DNA of 64,000 nucleotides from Opisthocomus hoazin (taxonomy: Eukaryota > Chordata > Aves > Opisthocomiformes > Opisthocomidae). A program made the position numbers and the translations under genes. The DNA lies in contig NC_134415.1 of assembly GCF_030867145.1 (NCBI RefSeq), forward strand, positions 22,608,417-22,672,416, read 5' to 3'. Every line of letters starts with the position of its first letter. Positions within the stretch are counted from its first letter, which is position 1. Positions 53,740 to 64,000 of this stretch are shown here, piece after piece. Under the pieces are notes generated by a model. The model was given only the letters and a program-made list of their open reading frames with translations, was not told where the DNA came from and made no database searches.

Positions 53740-54180
53740 GCAGGCACACACACTAGCAGCCTGGGCTTCGCCCCGGTGCCCCGAAGACGCCCTCGCCTCC
53801 CCGCTCCCCGCGGAAGGAGGGATCCGCTGCCCGCGGAGGCTCCGCCGGCAGCCGCGCAGGACTCCCGCACCGGCTCCCCGCGCCCGCCGCCTCCCCGTCC
53901 CGCGCCTCGCCGCCTCCTTCCCCCCGCTCCCGCTCGCCGTCCCTTCCCTCTCCTTTCTCTCCCCTCTCTGCGCTCGGTTTTCCCTCCGTTCCGGCTTCCC
54001 TCCCCCCCGCCGCTCGCCTCACCTCCCCTGGCCCCTTCCCTCCTCCGGAGCCCGGCGAGGCCGCTCCTCGCCCCCCAGCCCGCCGCGGCTCTCCCCCGCG
54101 CTGCTCCTTTTCCCCCGCGATTTCTGCCGCCAGCTCGCAGGGCTGCTGTGCGGGGAGGAGGAAAGGGAGGCGAGCAAAAG
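53740..54180. promoter_or_regulatory. CpG island upstream of SIX3
   Basis: GC-rich, pyrimidine-rich on the plus strand, with high CpG. It is a possible promoter for a transcript running away from SIX3 (plus strand). No protein-coding exon was recognised. Confidence 0.5.
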
Positions 54181-54299
54181 CGGGTTTCAACCCAGGCTTA
54201 TTTTCTTTCTTTTATTTTTTTCACTTTTTGATTTTTTTAATTCGGGAGCAAGGAAAACCTCCGTGGTGGTTCGAGTCCATCCCTCAGTAAGACCTAGCT

Positions 54300-55110
54300 G
54301 GGTCGCCAGACCTCGCTACCGCGCAACTATATTTATTATTAGGTATGTTGCTTTTGAGAAGATTTAATCGGCATCTTGAGCTAGTAACTCTTTTGTTTAG
54401 TTTCTGTAGCTATGGAAGTGTGATTTACAGAGATTTGTACGGGTCACGGACATCTTTCCAGACTTACTGTGTATATTTAGACAGGACTTTGCTTGGTGTT
54501 AAAAAGTGTATATTTTGAATAGGTTCACACACAGTAGCAAACAATACCGACATTGTAAAGGCATGTACAACGAGTATTGAAACGCAGCATCCAGACTTCA
54601 ACTAATCTGCCCTCAATAAAGCTGAAATAATTATCCTAAGCCGCCTTTCTAGAAGAAAAAATCATTGAGGAATTCAAAACTTTTTTAAAGATCTTTTCTG
54701 CATTCCGATGGAGATCGAGGGGTGAGGCTTGGAGCCCAAACTACTTTCAGACATCAATGGAGGGAAGGGGGGGGCGGCGAGAGATATTACAATTAAAATG
54801 TGAAAACATAGCGTGACTTGCCCTATCCGAAGGATAATCATAATACTGCTATGGGTGGTAGAAGTTCTTTAGCTGGGCTCCGAGCTGGTTGTGATCCTTT
54901 CACAGCGCACTCCTCGTGAAATAATTCCAAGTGGCAGATGAATAGGTCCAGTTGGAAGAGCTGCTGGACTGGAAGAAGCTCGCTGTATTACACATCCATC
55001 TGATTTCCACTAAACTGTCATTGGTGCGCTACACGGCTTCGCAGTCCTAATGGAAATAACTCGCCCTCTTAATTTTTAGTGATCTGCTTAAACACTTCTG
55101 TTAACAGACT
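54300..55110. promoter_or_regulatory. Candidate upstream enhancer region of SIX3
   Basis: CpG-poor, repeat-free sequence 1.5-2.3 kb upstream of the SIX3 ATG. The part at 54,780-55,110 has dense homeodomain-type words (GGATAATCATAAT at about 54,830, TAATGG, AATAATTCC). It is a candidate only. Confidence 0.35.
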
Positions 55111-55430
55111 TGGGGAAAACTTCTTCCCCCCCCCTCCCTCCCTCCCTGGCTCGTATTTCCAGTTCTACAGCTAAGGAGGGAAAGAGACTTCTCAGCCCCT
55201 CTACAGATCGACTCGGAGGTATTAATTGGACAACAATATGTTTAGCCAAATATTTTAATACACACGCACACGAAATCTTTTTCTTTGTAATCCTTTCCTT
55301 TTATGTAAAAGATTACAGAGGGGAGGGTGAGGGGAATTCCTGCGGGAGTTTCTTAATATTTGATTCCATTTTTCTTCAAGCTGCAAATTAAGCTACCTTA
55401 AAATGTATTTCCAAAATAAAATCCAGACCG

Positions 55431-55433
55431 GCC

Positions 55434-55458
<25 letters not shown>
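55431..55458. repeat. Poly-T tract
   Basis: About 26 consecutive T, beginning just after GGCC. Confidence 0.9.
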
Positions 55459-55464
<6 letters not shown>

Positions 55465-55525
55465 CCCAGGTGATCATACACTGGTCGTTCACCTATAGGC
55501 TGCACCCCACTGCAGACCTTCAATA

Positions 55526-55773
55526 TCTGTCTTTCTCTCTTTCCTTCTTTCTTTCCTTCTGTCTTTCTCTGTTTCTTTCTCTCTCTCTCTTTCTTTCTCT
55601 CTTCTCTCTTTCTATCTCTCTCTTCTCTCTTTCTCTCTCTCTCTTCTTTCTCTCTCTTTCTCTCTCTTCTTTCTCTCTCTCTTTTTCTTTCTCTCTTCTC
55701 TCTTTCTCTCTCTCTCTTTCTCTTCCCTCTTTCTCTTCTTTCTCTCTTCTCTCTCCCTCTCTTTCTGTTTCTT

Positions 55774-55808
<35 letters not shown>

Positions 55809-55820
55809 TTCTCTCGCTTC
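55526..55820. repeat. Polypyrimidine (TTTC/TCTC)n microsatellite, about 290 bp
   Basis: Almost pure C/T on the plus strand with mixed CTTT, CTCT and TTCT units, purely purine on the SIX3 sense strand. The long Arg/Glu or Ser/Leu/Phe open frames found here are artefacts of this repeat. Confidence 0.95.
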
Positions 55821-55889
55821 CCAGACGTATGAGACATGTAACAACTGCATATCTGGTGAAAGTCTTTCTTCCGAAACACCCTTCCGCTG

Positions 55890-56640
55890 GGCATTCCAGC
55901 TCACGTCTGCCCTGCGTCCGTGTGCCTGTGTGCCTGAAGGCGAACGAGCCCGGCTGTGCCTTCCAGCCAGCACCGCGCTCCCGCCGCGCCTTCCAGCCAG
56001 CACCGCGCTCCCGCCGCGGTCCGGCACCGGAGCCCTGCCAGCCAGCAGCTCCTGCCAGCAGGGAGGGAGGGAGGGAGGGGAGGAGGGACCCGGCGTCCTC
56101 CAGCGCCCGCGGCTCGCCCAGGCCCGGTGGTCGCCAGCCGGACCCGGGGCAGCGGGTCCGGTGCCGGCCCGGCCCGGCCGGGGCCCAGCGCTCCCCTCAG
56201 CCGAGTAGGGACGCGCTCCCGCGCCCCGAAATGTGCGAGCCGGTAACTGCCGGCACTCCAGCTTTGTGCGACTAGGCCAGGGTGTAAATGGCTTTTAATG
56301 ACTGCAGCTGCCGGCTGCGAGCTGTCAGTGGGATCGCCTGACGCCGAGCCGCAGCCGACCGATCCCGCCGCCGGCGGGAGCAGCAACGGGACCGGGAGCG
56401 GGACCGGGAGCGGGATCGCGGCGGCGGACGGGGCCGGGCAGAGCCTGCCCGCCTGGCTGGGAAAATCCTTTCCGGATCCTGTAAGTTCGTTGCGGGCAGG
56501 CGGAGGTCCGGCGGGGGAGCCCCTCGGGGTGCGCGGCCTCGGCCCCCCCCCTCCCCACCCCCTCCCTAGGGCCGGGGGGCCGGGGCGGTGGCTGGCGGCC
56601 CCCCCCCCGCCGATAGCCATCTTCTGCGGGCTGGGCAACC
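55890..56640. promoter_or_regulatory. CpG island with short tandem duplications
   Basis: CpG-dense. It holds a perfect 30-bp tandem duplication (55,958-55,987 and 55,988-56,017) and a 12-bp unit GGGACCGGGAGC in tandem (56,388-56,411). No exon was recognised. Confidence 0.55.
55958..56017. repeat. Perfect 30-bp tandem duplication
   Basis: Two identical adjacent units start GCCTTCCAGCCAG and end CTCCCGCCGC, in the upstream CpG island. Confidence 0.9.
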
Positions 56641-57835
56641 TGCCGCCCGTCTTCAGTCAGTCTCACTTCATCCCACACAACGCATTGTTTTAGCTGCCGG
56701 AGTGACATGTGGCTCTGCGGGGCAGGGGAGCAACTTCCCACCCACCCCCCCAAAAAAAACCCCAACCCTCCCCCTAAATAAAGCAGGACAAGCCTGTGCT
56801 CTGCCGTGGACGGAGCCCCGCGAAGTCATGTGTACGCGTGTGCGTGTGCCGGGCTGCCAACCCGCAGGGCTGCTCCGGGAAGCAGAGAGGGAAGCTCTTT
56901 TATTTCCCCGCTTGTTTTGATGGTCGCTCCCAGGAGGCTGCGATTTTTCTGCTGCCTGGTTAGCGCCCCTTAATCCCGACTCGGGAGCGACCCAGTCCAC
57001 GTTTGCCAGGGCTGATTATTATTATTTTATTTTTTTAGCCGGGGGAGGCAGGGAAATCCAGTCCCTCGGCCGCGGCGAGGGGGGAGAGAGGGAGAACCCG
57101 GGGCAGGTAACGGAGAACCAGTCGCGTCGGTCTTGTTAGGATTTTTATTATTATTATTACTACGATTTAATTGACATTTTGTCAGTCTCCAGTGGCAAGC
57201 GGTGACAGTTGTGCACTGATGCTGTCTTTACAAACACGTCTACTCTCCTCCTTCCTTCCTTCCGTCCTTCCTTCTTTCTCTCTCTTTCTTCCTCTGCCCG
57301 TCTTTTTAGTCACGATTTCCCGAGACAAATGAAAGCGCATTTGCTGGGTGTGCGAGATGTGGCCCATTCGGCTCCCGTAACGCAGCTCTGTCGATGCGGT
57401 GCGTGCTGTACCGGCCGTGCTGGGAAACAAGTGGGCAAGGGGTTTTTTTTAACGGTTTGGATGGGTTTAAGAAGCCGAAGGGGGTATTTTAGTACTAGTC
57501 CAAAACAGTGCTCCAGCTTCCAAGTTAAACTTTTGGAGAGCACCCACACACACACTTTATTTCCCTTAAACACAGAGGCTGGGGGAGGAAAATGTGAGAT
57601 ACTAAATTTTTTTTTATTTTTCTTTTTGAAAGGAGGGAAGGAGGGCTCGCAGATCGCCTCCGCGGCCGGGCGCCGGCTCGGGAAGCAGCAAACTTTCCCG
57701 CGGAGGGGACGGAGCGGCGCCTGTCCCCCGGCTGGGCCGGTCCCCGGGGTCCCTCCGGCCTCGCCGCCGGCTCCCGTTACCTGCTCAGCGGCAGCAGCGG
57801 CAGCCGTGCCGCCGCTTTGCTCCTGAATTAAACAC
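56641..57835. other. Mixed upstream region, no gene seen
   Basis: Moderately GC-rich. It holds TTATTATT tracts (about 57,015-57,035 and 57,145-57,160), a CTTC microsatellite (about 57,245-57,295) and a CpG-rich end (about 57,640-57,830). No exon was recognised. Confidence 0.45.
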
Positions 57836-57970
57836 AACTCTTAATGATGTAGCGTTATCAGCAAGGGACACTTGATTGACTGATCTAGGTATGATATATG
57901 TGCTGGGCGTCTAAATTAAATATTAAGTGAAATACTTAGCTCTAATTAGAAATCGTAACCTAGCAATGAA
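57836..57970. promoter_or_regulatory. Candidate enhancer with PBX/MEIS-type site
   Basis: TGATTGACTG at 57,873-57,882 resembles the composite PBX-MEIS/PREP site. TAATTA (57,943-57,948) and several other homeodomain words lie within 100 bp. The block is AT-rich between a CpG-rich end and a G-run. Confidence 0.4.
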
Positions 57971-57990
57971 AACTTGAAGAAACAAATTGC

Positions 57991-58023
57991 GGGGGGGGGT
58001 GGGGGGGAGGGGGGGGGGAGGGG
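57991..58023 (+). repeat. G-rich run with G-quadruplex potential
   Basis: Runs of 9, 7 and 10 G separated by single T or A on the plus strand, about 33 bp. Confidence 0.85.
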
Positions 58024-58160
58024 ACAGCCTTTAAACGCGGCAGCGAGGAAAGTAGCGGTGATGTGTACAGAGGCTGACATATTAGCAACAAGCAGCAACT
58101 TTGAAATGATTGATGTATCATTAAAGCCATCAGGCTGTTCCTAATAATTCTTCTTCTTCA

Positions 58161-58195
58161 ATAAAAAAAAAAAAAAAAAAAAGAAAAGAATAGGA
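58161..58195. repeat. Poly-A tract
   Basis: A-rich run with a few G at its end. Confidence 0.85.
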
Positions 58196-58429
58196 AAAAA
58201 GCGTGGAACCTCGCAGACGATTTATTTACTTATCAGCGCGTTAAACCCGGGAGAAAAGTAGTTAGACCGGGGCAAAACGAGGGAAGGCGGGGGGAAATCT
58301 GCCGACGGATTTAACAAACAACCGTCCGAAAAGCAGCGACCGTCCAGCTTGGGGCTGCTCTGGGAGATGGAGATGTCAGAACTAGACGCCTTCTCCCCCG
58401 AGTGTGCCTTCCCGAGGTAAACAAGCACA

Positions 58430-58690
58430 CAGTTGCCTCAACTTTCTCCTTTAGTACAAAGTTCCTGGTGCGACGGAAAATTTGAATATTTTATCAGTCT
58501 CTTGTAGTGACCCTCATTAGGTGGGCATCCTGCTAAGGCCCTGGCGTTACAAGAAAGCTGCCCAATCAGAGCATTTGCACGCCTTGTTAGCGATGGTTAA
58601 TGAAGCTTCCCCGTGCACTCAAAGAAAGGCCCCCTCGATGTAGATTTACCTTATGTCAACTCGTTACTTCTAATGAATCGCGTCAAAATT
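58430..58690. promoter_or_regulatory. Candidate upstream regulatory block
   Basis: CpG-poor, repeat-free, with CATTAGG, CCAATCA and GGTTAATGAAG words, ending abruptly at a CpG island. A candidate from composition only. Confidence 0.3.
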
Positions 58691-58699
58691 CTTCCCTGA

Positions 58700-58990
58700 A
58701 TGGGGCCGAGGAGCCCGGACCGGGATCCCCTCCCCGCCCGCAGGAGCCCACCCCTGCCACCGCCCGAGCCGAGCGGCCGAGACCGAGGTGACCGGGCGCG
58801 GTTTGGCGGCGGGGAGGGGGGGGCGGCTGGGGGGGGGCCCCCCGGTCCGCTGGAGGGGGGGGGGTGGGGTGGCACGGCCCGGCCCCGGCTCGGGCAGCAA
58901 CTGCGGGGGCTTCGCCGCTGGCAGGTAGACGTTAGCTCTTCGCCTCTCATTTCCAGGCCCCCCCAACCCCCCCACCCCGGTCCCTCCGGG
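58700..58990. promoter_or_regulatory. CpG island
   Basis: CpG- and G-run-rich block (long G runs at about 58,814-58,870). No exon was recognised. Confidence 0.5.
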
Positions 58991-58999
58991 CTAGCATTT

Positions 59000-59220
59000 T
59001 AAAATCAATTAGTATTTTCAATTCTCGAGGTGAATTATTCAAACAAATGTTTGGGAGACCCTGAGGGAGAATTTGGCCTCGACAAAAGGTTTGATTAGCT
59101 TTATTTCCCCAAAAAAGCAACAAAGGCTCAGGGCTGCCAGAGCAATCCGCTACATCAGGGCATGTTCAATTAAATGAAAGTCATTAGCTTCGCCGTGAAA
59201 GCACTACCTTTAAAATCAGA
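59000..59220. promoter_or_regulatory. Candidate enhancer with SOX/TCF-type and homeodomain sites
   Basis: About 220 bp of AT-rich, repeat-free sequence between CpG islands. AACAAAGG at 59,119-59,126 is a TCF/LEF or SOX-type site; CAATTAG, TGATTAGC and TCATTAGC are homeodomain words. SIX3 is known to be restricted by Wnt signalling, so a TCF site would be meaningful. Binding is not shown. Confidence 0.4.
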
Positions 59221-59529
59221 TGGGGCGGGCGAGAAGGGGGGGGGGTACTCTGATAATTGTGGCAGGAGGATTTAACACCCCCCCTCCCCCTATACACACA
59301 AAGCCCTACAAAAAGAAGAAGAAGAGGGAGAGAGAGAGAGGAAAAAAAAAACCACCCAACCAACCCTTCAACACTTCACCCTTTGGAAATTTGTGCTCAG
59401 TCTAAACAATAGGAAGCCCATAATGCAGATTATAACACTCACTGACTCGAATCCATTATCTGCCCTCCACACTGTCTATATATTGATTTCCATATACTTT
59501 CTATTGCTCTCAATGACTGAGCAAAGCTC
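59221..59529. other. Simple-repeat and AT-rich strip, no gene seen
   Basis: G-run, C-run and GA-rich microsatellites (about 59,237-59,350), followed by AT-rich sequence that may belong to a regulatory block. Confidence 0.45.
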
Positions 59530-60290
59530 CAGTGAAGAGCCCGCGACACGCAGGAGCGCTGCTTGAACTACATCTCCCCGTTACGAGCCGGAGCCGGCGG
59601 TGAACACCAAACACTCCCTCTTTCCCGGTGTAGCCGTGAACAAGCACACCACACAAGCACACACACGCACACCCCACAACCCCCCCCCCATCCCTCCAAA
59701 AGGGAGCGGGCGGCCGGGCAGGACCGGGGCTCTGCCCCGGCGCCGCCGACTCGCCGCTGGCCCCCCCGGGAGGGACCCCCAGCCGCGCCCGCCCGTGTCC
59801 GCGGGGAGAGATCACGGGGAAGGGGGTCTCGGTCCCCCCGGGGCGCAGAGCCAGCCGAGCCGGGCGGGCAGAGCGGGGGGGGCGAGCCCCCCGCCCGCGG
59901 GCCCCCTCCCCGGCCCCCGGTGAGGGATGGCGGCCGTCGCTCTGGCACCCAGCAGAGCAGAACTTCTCCAAGGCAGGACCCTCCGGACGGTGAGTTCGAG
60001 ATTTGGGTGAAGATCGCTTCCCTCCTCACGGGCTCTCGTAGTGTGTGTGTGTGTGTGAGGCAGAGCGGAGGGAGCGAGCTCAGCCGAAAACGGCCAGAAA
60101 AGGGAGAGAAGAAACCCCCGAGGGCACAATCCGATTTTTTTGGGGGAGGGGGGGGAAGTACTCCTACGGGGAGGCGCGGAGGGAGCGGGAGGCCCCGGGA
60201 GCGCGGCTCCGGTGCCCCTGCCCCTTCTCAGCCTTCCCCTGCCGGGCTCCGCTCCCGGCGGCAGCGAGGGAGTTAAAGTGCCCGGAGAGA
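59530..60290. promoter_or_regulatory. CpG island
   Basis: CpG-dense. It includes a CA-rich stretch (about 59,645-59,675) and a short TG repeat (60,040-60,056). No exon was recognised. Confidence 0.55.
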
Positions 60291-60431
60291 AGCCGAAATT
60301 TGGAAGCGAGTGTGTGTGTGTGCTGGGGGGAGGGGGAGTGCAACGGTAATTCTGCTGTTGTAAGGACCCCAAATAATCCACTCGGAACCGGCATAGATCG
60401 GGGAGATCCGGGACAGCGTCTTAAATGGTCA

Positions 60432-60453
60432 CCCCCCCCCCCCCCCCCCCCCC
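60432..60453 (+). repeat. Poly-C run (22 bp)
   Basis: Twenty-two consecutive C. It is a likely sequencing-length uncertainty and can form G4/i-motif structures. Confidence 0.9.
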
Positions 60454-60479
60454 GCCCCATCCTTTACTTTGATGAAGAT

Positions 60480-61650
60480 TGTTAATTTGTTTCGAGGCAG
60501 TGCGCTGGGCTGATAAGTCCTCCCCAGCTCATAAGTTAAAGTTTAAATACCAGCAGGTGCAAATTCGCTCTACTTCAGGCTACAAAAATAATGCCGAAAT
60601 TCAAGAGCGCAAGAAGTTGGCCTTTGTATTGTGATTTATAAAAGGGAAATTGCGCTATACATAGCCAACTATTTACGAAAAAGAAACCCAACCCCCAAAG
60701 CCCTGAAAGTGCTAAATTCTTCTTAATGATGCCGAAGGTGAAGTTGTTTCATATTGGACAAAATGGGCATTATTCTTTGTCATGTAAATCACCCTTCACT
60801 TGACCTCAGGTTAGAGGATAATGTTCATTCTTGGTTCACACTAAAACTTATTTAAATCCGAGAGCTGAAGAATCATTTCACAAAATCTGCGCAATAAAGT
60901 GGAGAGGACTTAGGGATCTTCATTCAAAAAAACCATGGGTTAGGAACGTGTACTTTGAAAAAATCGGTATTTGAGGCAAAACTCCGGGACTAGGAGGTTT
61001 TTATTTAATAAAGTTGCGCTCCTTGGGTTTCCTGAGAAATGTGTATATAATTTCGCATAACAAGATTAAAAGAAAGGAAAAGATATGAATCGAAGGAGCT
61101 ATAGATACACAAAAGACCTCCACGTAACAATTACTTTAACACGTATTTTAAACTAAGAAAAGAAATGAAAAGATATTTAACAATTGGGTAAAACAGAAAT
61201 GAAGGTTTGATAAAGAAGATGCAGCTTGCGGTGCCATTTCATTCGATAAATATACTTTTGGCGTGGAGTGACAGGATATGTTATTTTGACACAAAATGAA
61301 AGCGTTGCCGCAGATATAGAGACACAGATATACGCGAAGACAGCTGTATACACTCATTTATAAATTAGTGGGTGCACGTGGAAGGAAATCTGAGCGTCTC
61401 CGCTCTCCACGGCGAAGCTGAAGAAAGATCCCGTAGGTGAGGCGCTGGGCTGAGGTAGGTTTGCTGTCGCAGCGCTGGAGATTATTGGAAATCAAATGAA
61501 AATTCGACACGCACTGACCCATTAGAGGATTTAGCGGTGAGGAGGGGGGAGATTTTTCCAGGGCTTTTGTCGCTAATGTTTCAATGCTAGGCGCTAACTT
61601 TTAAGCAAAGTGTCAGCAGAATAACGAATGGAGGGCATGAAAGGCCAGGG
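60480..61650. promoter_or_regulatory. AT-rich distal upstream region, candidate enhancers
   Basis: Repeat-free AT-rich sequence 7.6-8.8 kb upstream of the SIX3 ATG. It has an E-box CAGGTG within CAGCAGGTG (about 60,552-60,560) and many homeodomain words. No exon was recognised. Where individual enhancers begin and end cannot be told. Confidence 0.3.
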
Positions 61651-61779
61651 AGAGAGAGCGAGCAAGGATGCTCTTGACTTCTGAGCGGTTGCTTAGAAAG
61701 GATCTCGAGCTTAACACGGGGGCTCAATCAGCGGAGAGCACAAAGCTTGGCGAAGGGGGAGAGGAAAGTTGGGCTCAGC

Positions 61780-62270
61780 ACGTGCACTTCGGTCAAGTCG
61801 CTCGGGTGCGCGCCGGCGGGGGACCCCCGGGCGCGGAGTCCCCCACTTCCCCGTCTCCGCTGGACCCCCGGCTCCGCGCCCGGCTGCCGCCCACCGACCC
61901 GACAGACCGACCGGGGCTGCCGTCGGGGGGGCACCTCGGGCTGTGTGAAACTCTGGGGGCTGGGGGGGGGGGGGGCGCAAGGAGAGCCGGCCCGGCGGGG
62001 ACCGCGGCGCGGGGAGGGGGGAGGGCAGCCACACCGAGCGCCCCTCGCCCCGGTCCCGCTCCAAGGCGCCACTACCCAGCTCGGGCTTCCCGTGAGGAAC
62101 GGCCGGTTCTCCATCCTGGCTGGAGAGATCTGTAACAGCTCAGGGAGCGGCACAGTGAAGGGGAATCTGGAGGATGCTCCCAGGGCATCAGATCTTCGCG
62201 GGCTGCTTCGGCGGCGGCGGGAGCTCCGTTCTGTTCCCTGCGCGCGTTGCACCGCAGACAGGGCTCGATA
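61780..62270. promoter_or_regulatory. CpG island
   Basis: CpG-dense with a 14-G run near 61,963-61,975. No exon was recognised. Confidence 0.5.
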
Positions 62271-62289
62271 TACTCTCTATTTAATCTTG

Positions 62290-62870
62290 CTCCGTGACGG
62301 AGATGTTTAAGTGTATACCGTGCCTACGTTCTTTGTATCGAGACCGAAAGGATGCATTGTTGAAAGAAAACTATTCAAAATCTTTCATCTGATAGAAACG
62401 ATCCGGCAACTGTGCGGCAGCGACAGCACAATGGTTCTGTCTACATAATAGGTGTCTCATAAAAATACAGCGTGTCACTGCGACAGAAAGTTAAAAGTCT
62501 TAAATGTATCCATCTTATATATTGCATGAAGTCAATAATATTCTAACCTTGCCTGCACCCCACCATTAAATGGTACACGGCACTTTAAAATCGAGGGCAT
62601 TGTGATTGAAATCCCAGCCTCTAGCAGAGAAAGAGGGGAGCAAGGTAAGTTAAGCGAGAACCATTACGGATGTAATGACCTCAGGGTAAATATTCATTAG
62701 GAAGAGGAGAATCCTCTTCCAACACCCAGTATATTTTCTTTGGAATGCAATATCACGGAGCCTTACGCAATAGCAAGACCCAAGATTTAAAAGGAGATTA
62801 TTTCCAAGTGTGTTGCGCCGAGTTTGGGGGATTTTTTTCCACTCACTTTGCTCAAGTGGGACGCAAATGC
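62290..62870. promoter_or_regulatory. AT-rich distal upstream block, candidate enhancer
   Basis: Repeat-free, CpG-poor. It contains ACAATGG (SOX-type, about 62,430), CCATTAAATGG and several homeodomain words. A candidate from composition and motifs only. Confidence 0.3.
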
Positions 62871-63359
62871 CAAGAATAGAGTTTTGTTTGTTTTTAAAAA
62901 ATCACCTTTCTCATTTTATTCGGGCGGCTAGAGAAGCTTGTTTCTTACTCAGCCCCCGGTAGGAGCAAGCAGAGAACATTTCAGCAGCGGGGTGAGCAGC
63001 CTTGCCTCTCTCTCTTCCCTTGGTAGGTGCACTTCGCCGGCGGACAGGGAGATTGCGCACAGCCCCGGGGACAGAGTTTTCCTCCCGAACTACACTTCTG
63101 TTTCTGAAGAACAGGAACTCCGACCTCCAAACCAACCGAGGCTGGCGCTTTGAAGTAGCTGCGAACAGAGTTCCCGTGTCCTAACAGGGTCACGTAGGAG
63201 ATTTGAGCCTTTTGATTTCCAGACACAAGGAATTACTCCCTCGGAGCCCCGGTATTTTTTTTAATTTTATTTTGAAATAAGAGAAAAGGGGAAGCTAGGT
63301 ACTATTCCCTTACACACGGAGAAAGAGAAACGCGGGGGAAAAAGCCGAGTCGGGGCACT

Positions 63360-63900
63360 TCTGGCTGTGGGGGACGGCCCCGTGCTCCTGGCCGCTCTGT
63401 TGTCCGCGGCGGGGTGGCGGCCGGGCAGGGCGGGGGGCTCCGGGGGCTCCAGTCGCCCTCCCCGGCCCGGTGCGGCAGCCAACGGGCGCGTCGTCCGGTG
63501 TGACCTTCAGGGAGCAGATTGCGGCTCTGAACACCGAGAAAAGTGCTCCTCTCTCTCGCAGGCGCCATGTTAACGGCGGGAGCTGGGGCGGGGGGAGGGC
63601 GGCCTCGCAGTTGGTCTGCTTTCAAGCAGTTGTTAGGTCAGGCTGGACGAGCTCTCGACGGCTCCGTAAAAACAGAAAGCAGTTTGGAATTCTCCCCCCC
63701 AACTTCCACTTCCCCCTCCCCCTCGAGGGGATGCGCTTTGTAATATTGATCCCCGCTCTGGGACCCCACGGAGCATCCGTCCCCTCCCAGCCCTGTGGGA
63801 AGGGGGGGCGGGGGGCTGTCCCCGGGGGCGCGGGATGCCACGGGATCCCGGCCCAGGGTCCCGACACCCCGGGCAGCGCCGGAGACCGAGCAGCTCCCCC
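63360..63900. promoter_or_regulatory. CpG-rich block at the right edge
   Basis: High CpG with C- and G-runs. No exon was recognised. The remaining bases to 64,000 show no gene. Confidence 0.5.
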
Positions 63901-64000
63901 TGATCCTGCTTCTTGCCCGGGCGGAGGTGAGAAGAAGCCCCAAGCTCCCCCCCCACCCCATTTGTGCTGGGCAGGTGGCAATCAGCAAAATAAGAAAATG

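Noticed and set aside
55398..56027. 209-codon frame rich in Arg and Glu, and its Ser/Leu/Phe counterpart on the other strand
   Set aside because: Both are produced by the polypyrimidine microsatellite and are not genes.

Overview
This is vertebrate nuclear DNA, almost certainly from a bird. The evidence is one intact two-exon SIX3 homeobox gene of avian type, a CR1 LINE with the typical ATTCTGTG octamer tail, a second CR1 fragment, older CR1 relics, and an ERV-L-type solo LTR of the kind common in birds. There are no operons, ribosome binding sites or dense coding regions. SIX3 is the only protein-coding gene I can support.

Layout. Positions 1-36,000 are mostly AT-rich intergenic sequence without recognisable exons. 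They hold a CpG island at about 1,890-2,300 with a CTCF-type motif on the minus strand, ancient CR1 relics (about 13.27-13.71 kb and 27.98-28.50 kb), an LTR (about 18.27-18.64 kb), a 5'-truncated CR1 (about 20.03-21.34 kb) and an internally deleted CR1 (36.03-36.42 kb). A CTCF-type motif on the plus strand lies at 36,617-36,630. From about 38 kb to the end of the window the character changes. CpG-rich blocks alternate with AT-rich blocks that carry homeodomain, POU, SOX/TCF and PBX/MEIS-like words, with almost no interspersed repeats. This is the usual landscape of a Polycomb-regulated developmental gene. SIX3 lies inside it on the minus strand: exon 1 coding 52,843-52,080, intron 52,079-49,780, exon 2 coding 49,779-49,587.

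How it fits together. SIX3 encodes a SIX-domain/homeodomain transcription factor for forebrain and eye. In vertebrates its tail-to-tail neighbour is SIX2, which is not in this window and would be expected to the left, beyond position 1. The two best CTCF matches point away from each other between the expected SIX2 side and SIX3. Such an arrangement is described for the ancestral domain border between SIX2 and SIX3, and this is the most interesting observation here. The flanking AT-rich blocks are candidate enhancers, but conservation could not be tested from one sequence. CpG-island and enhancer boundaries are read by eye and are approximate.
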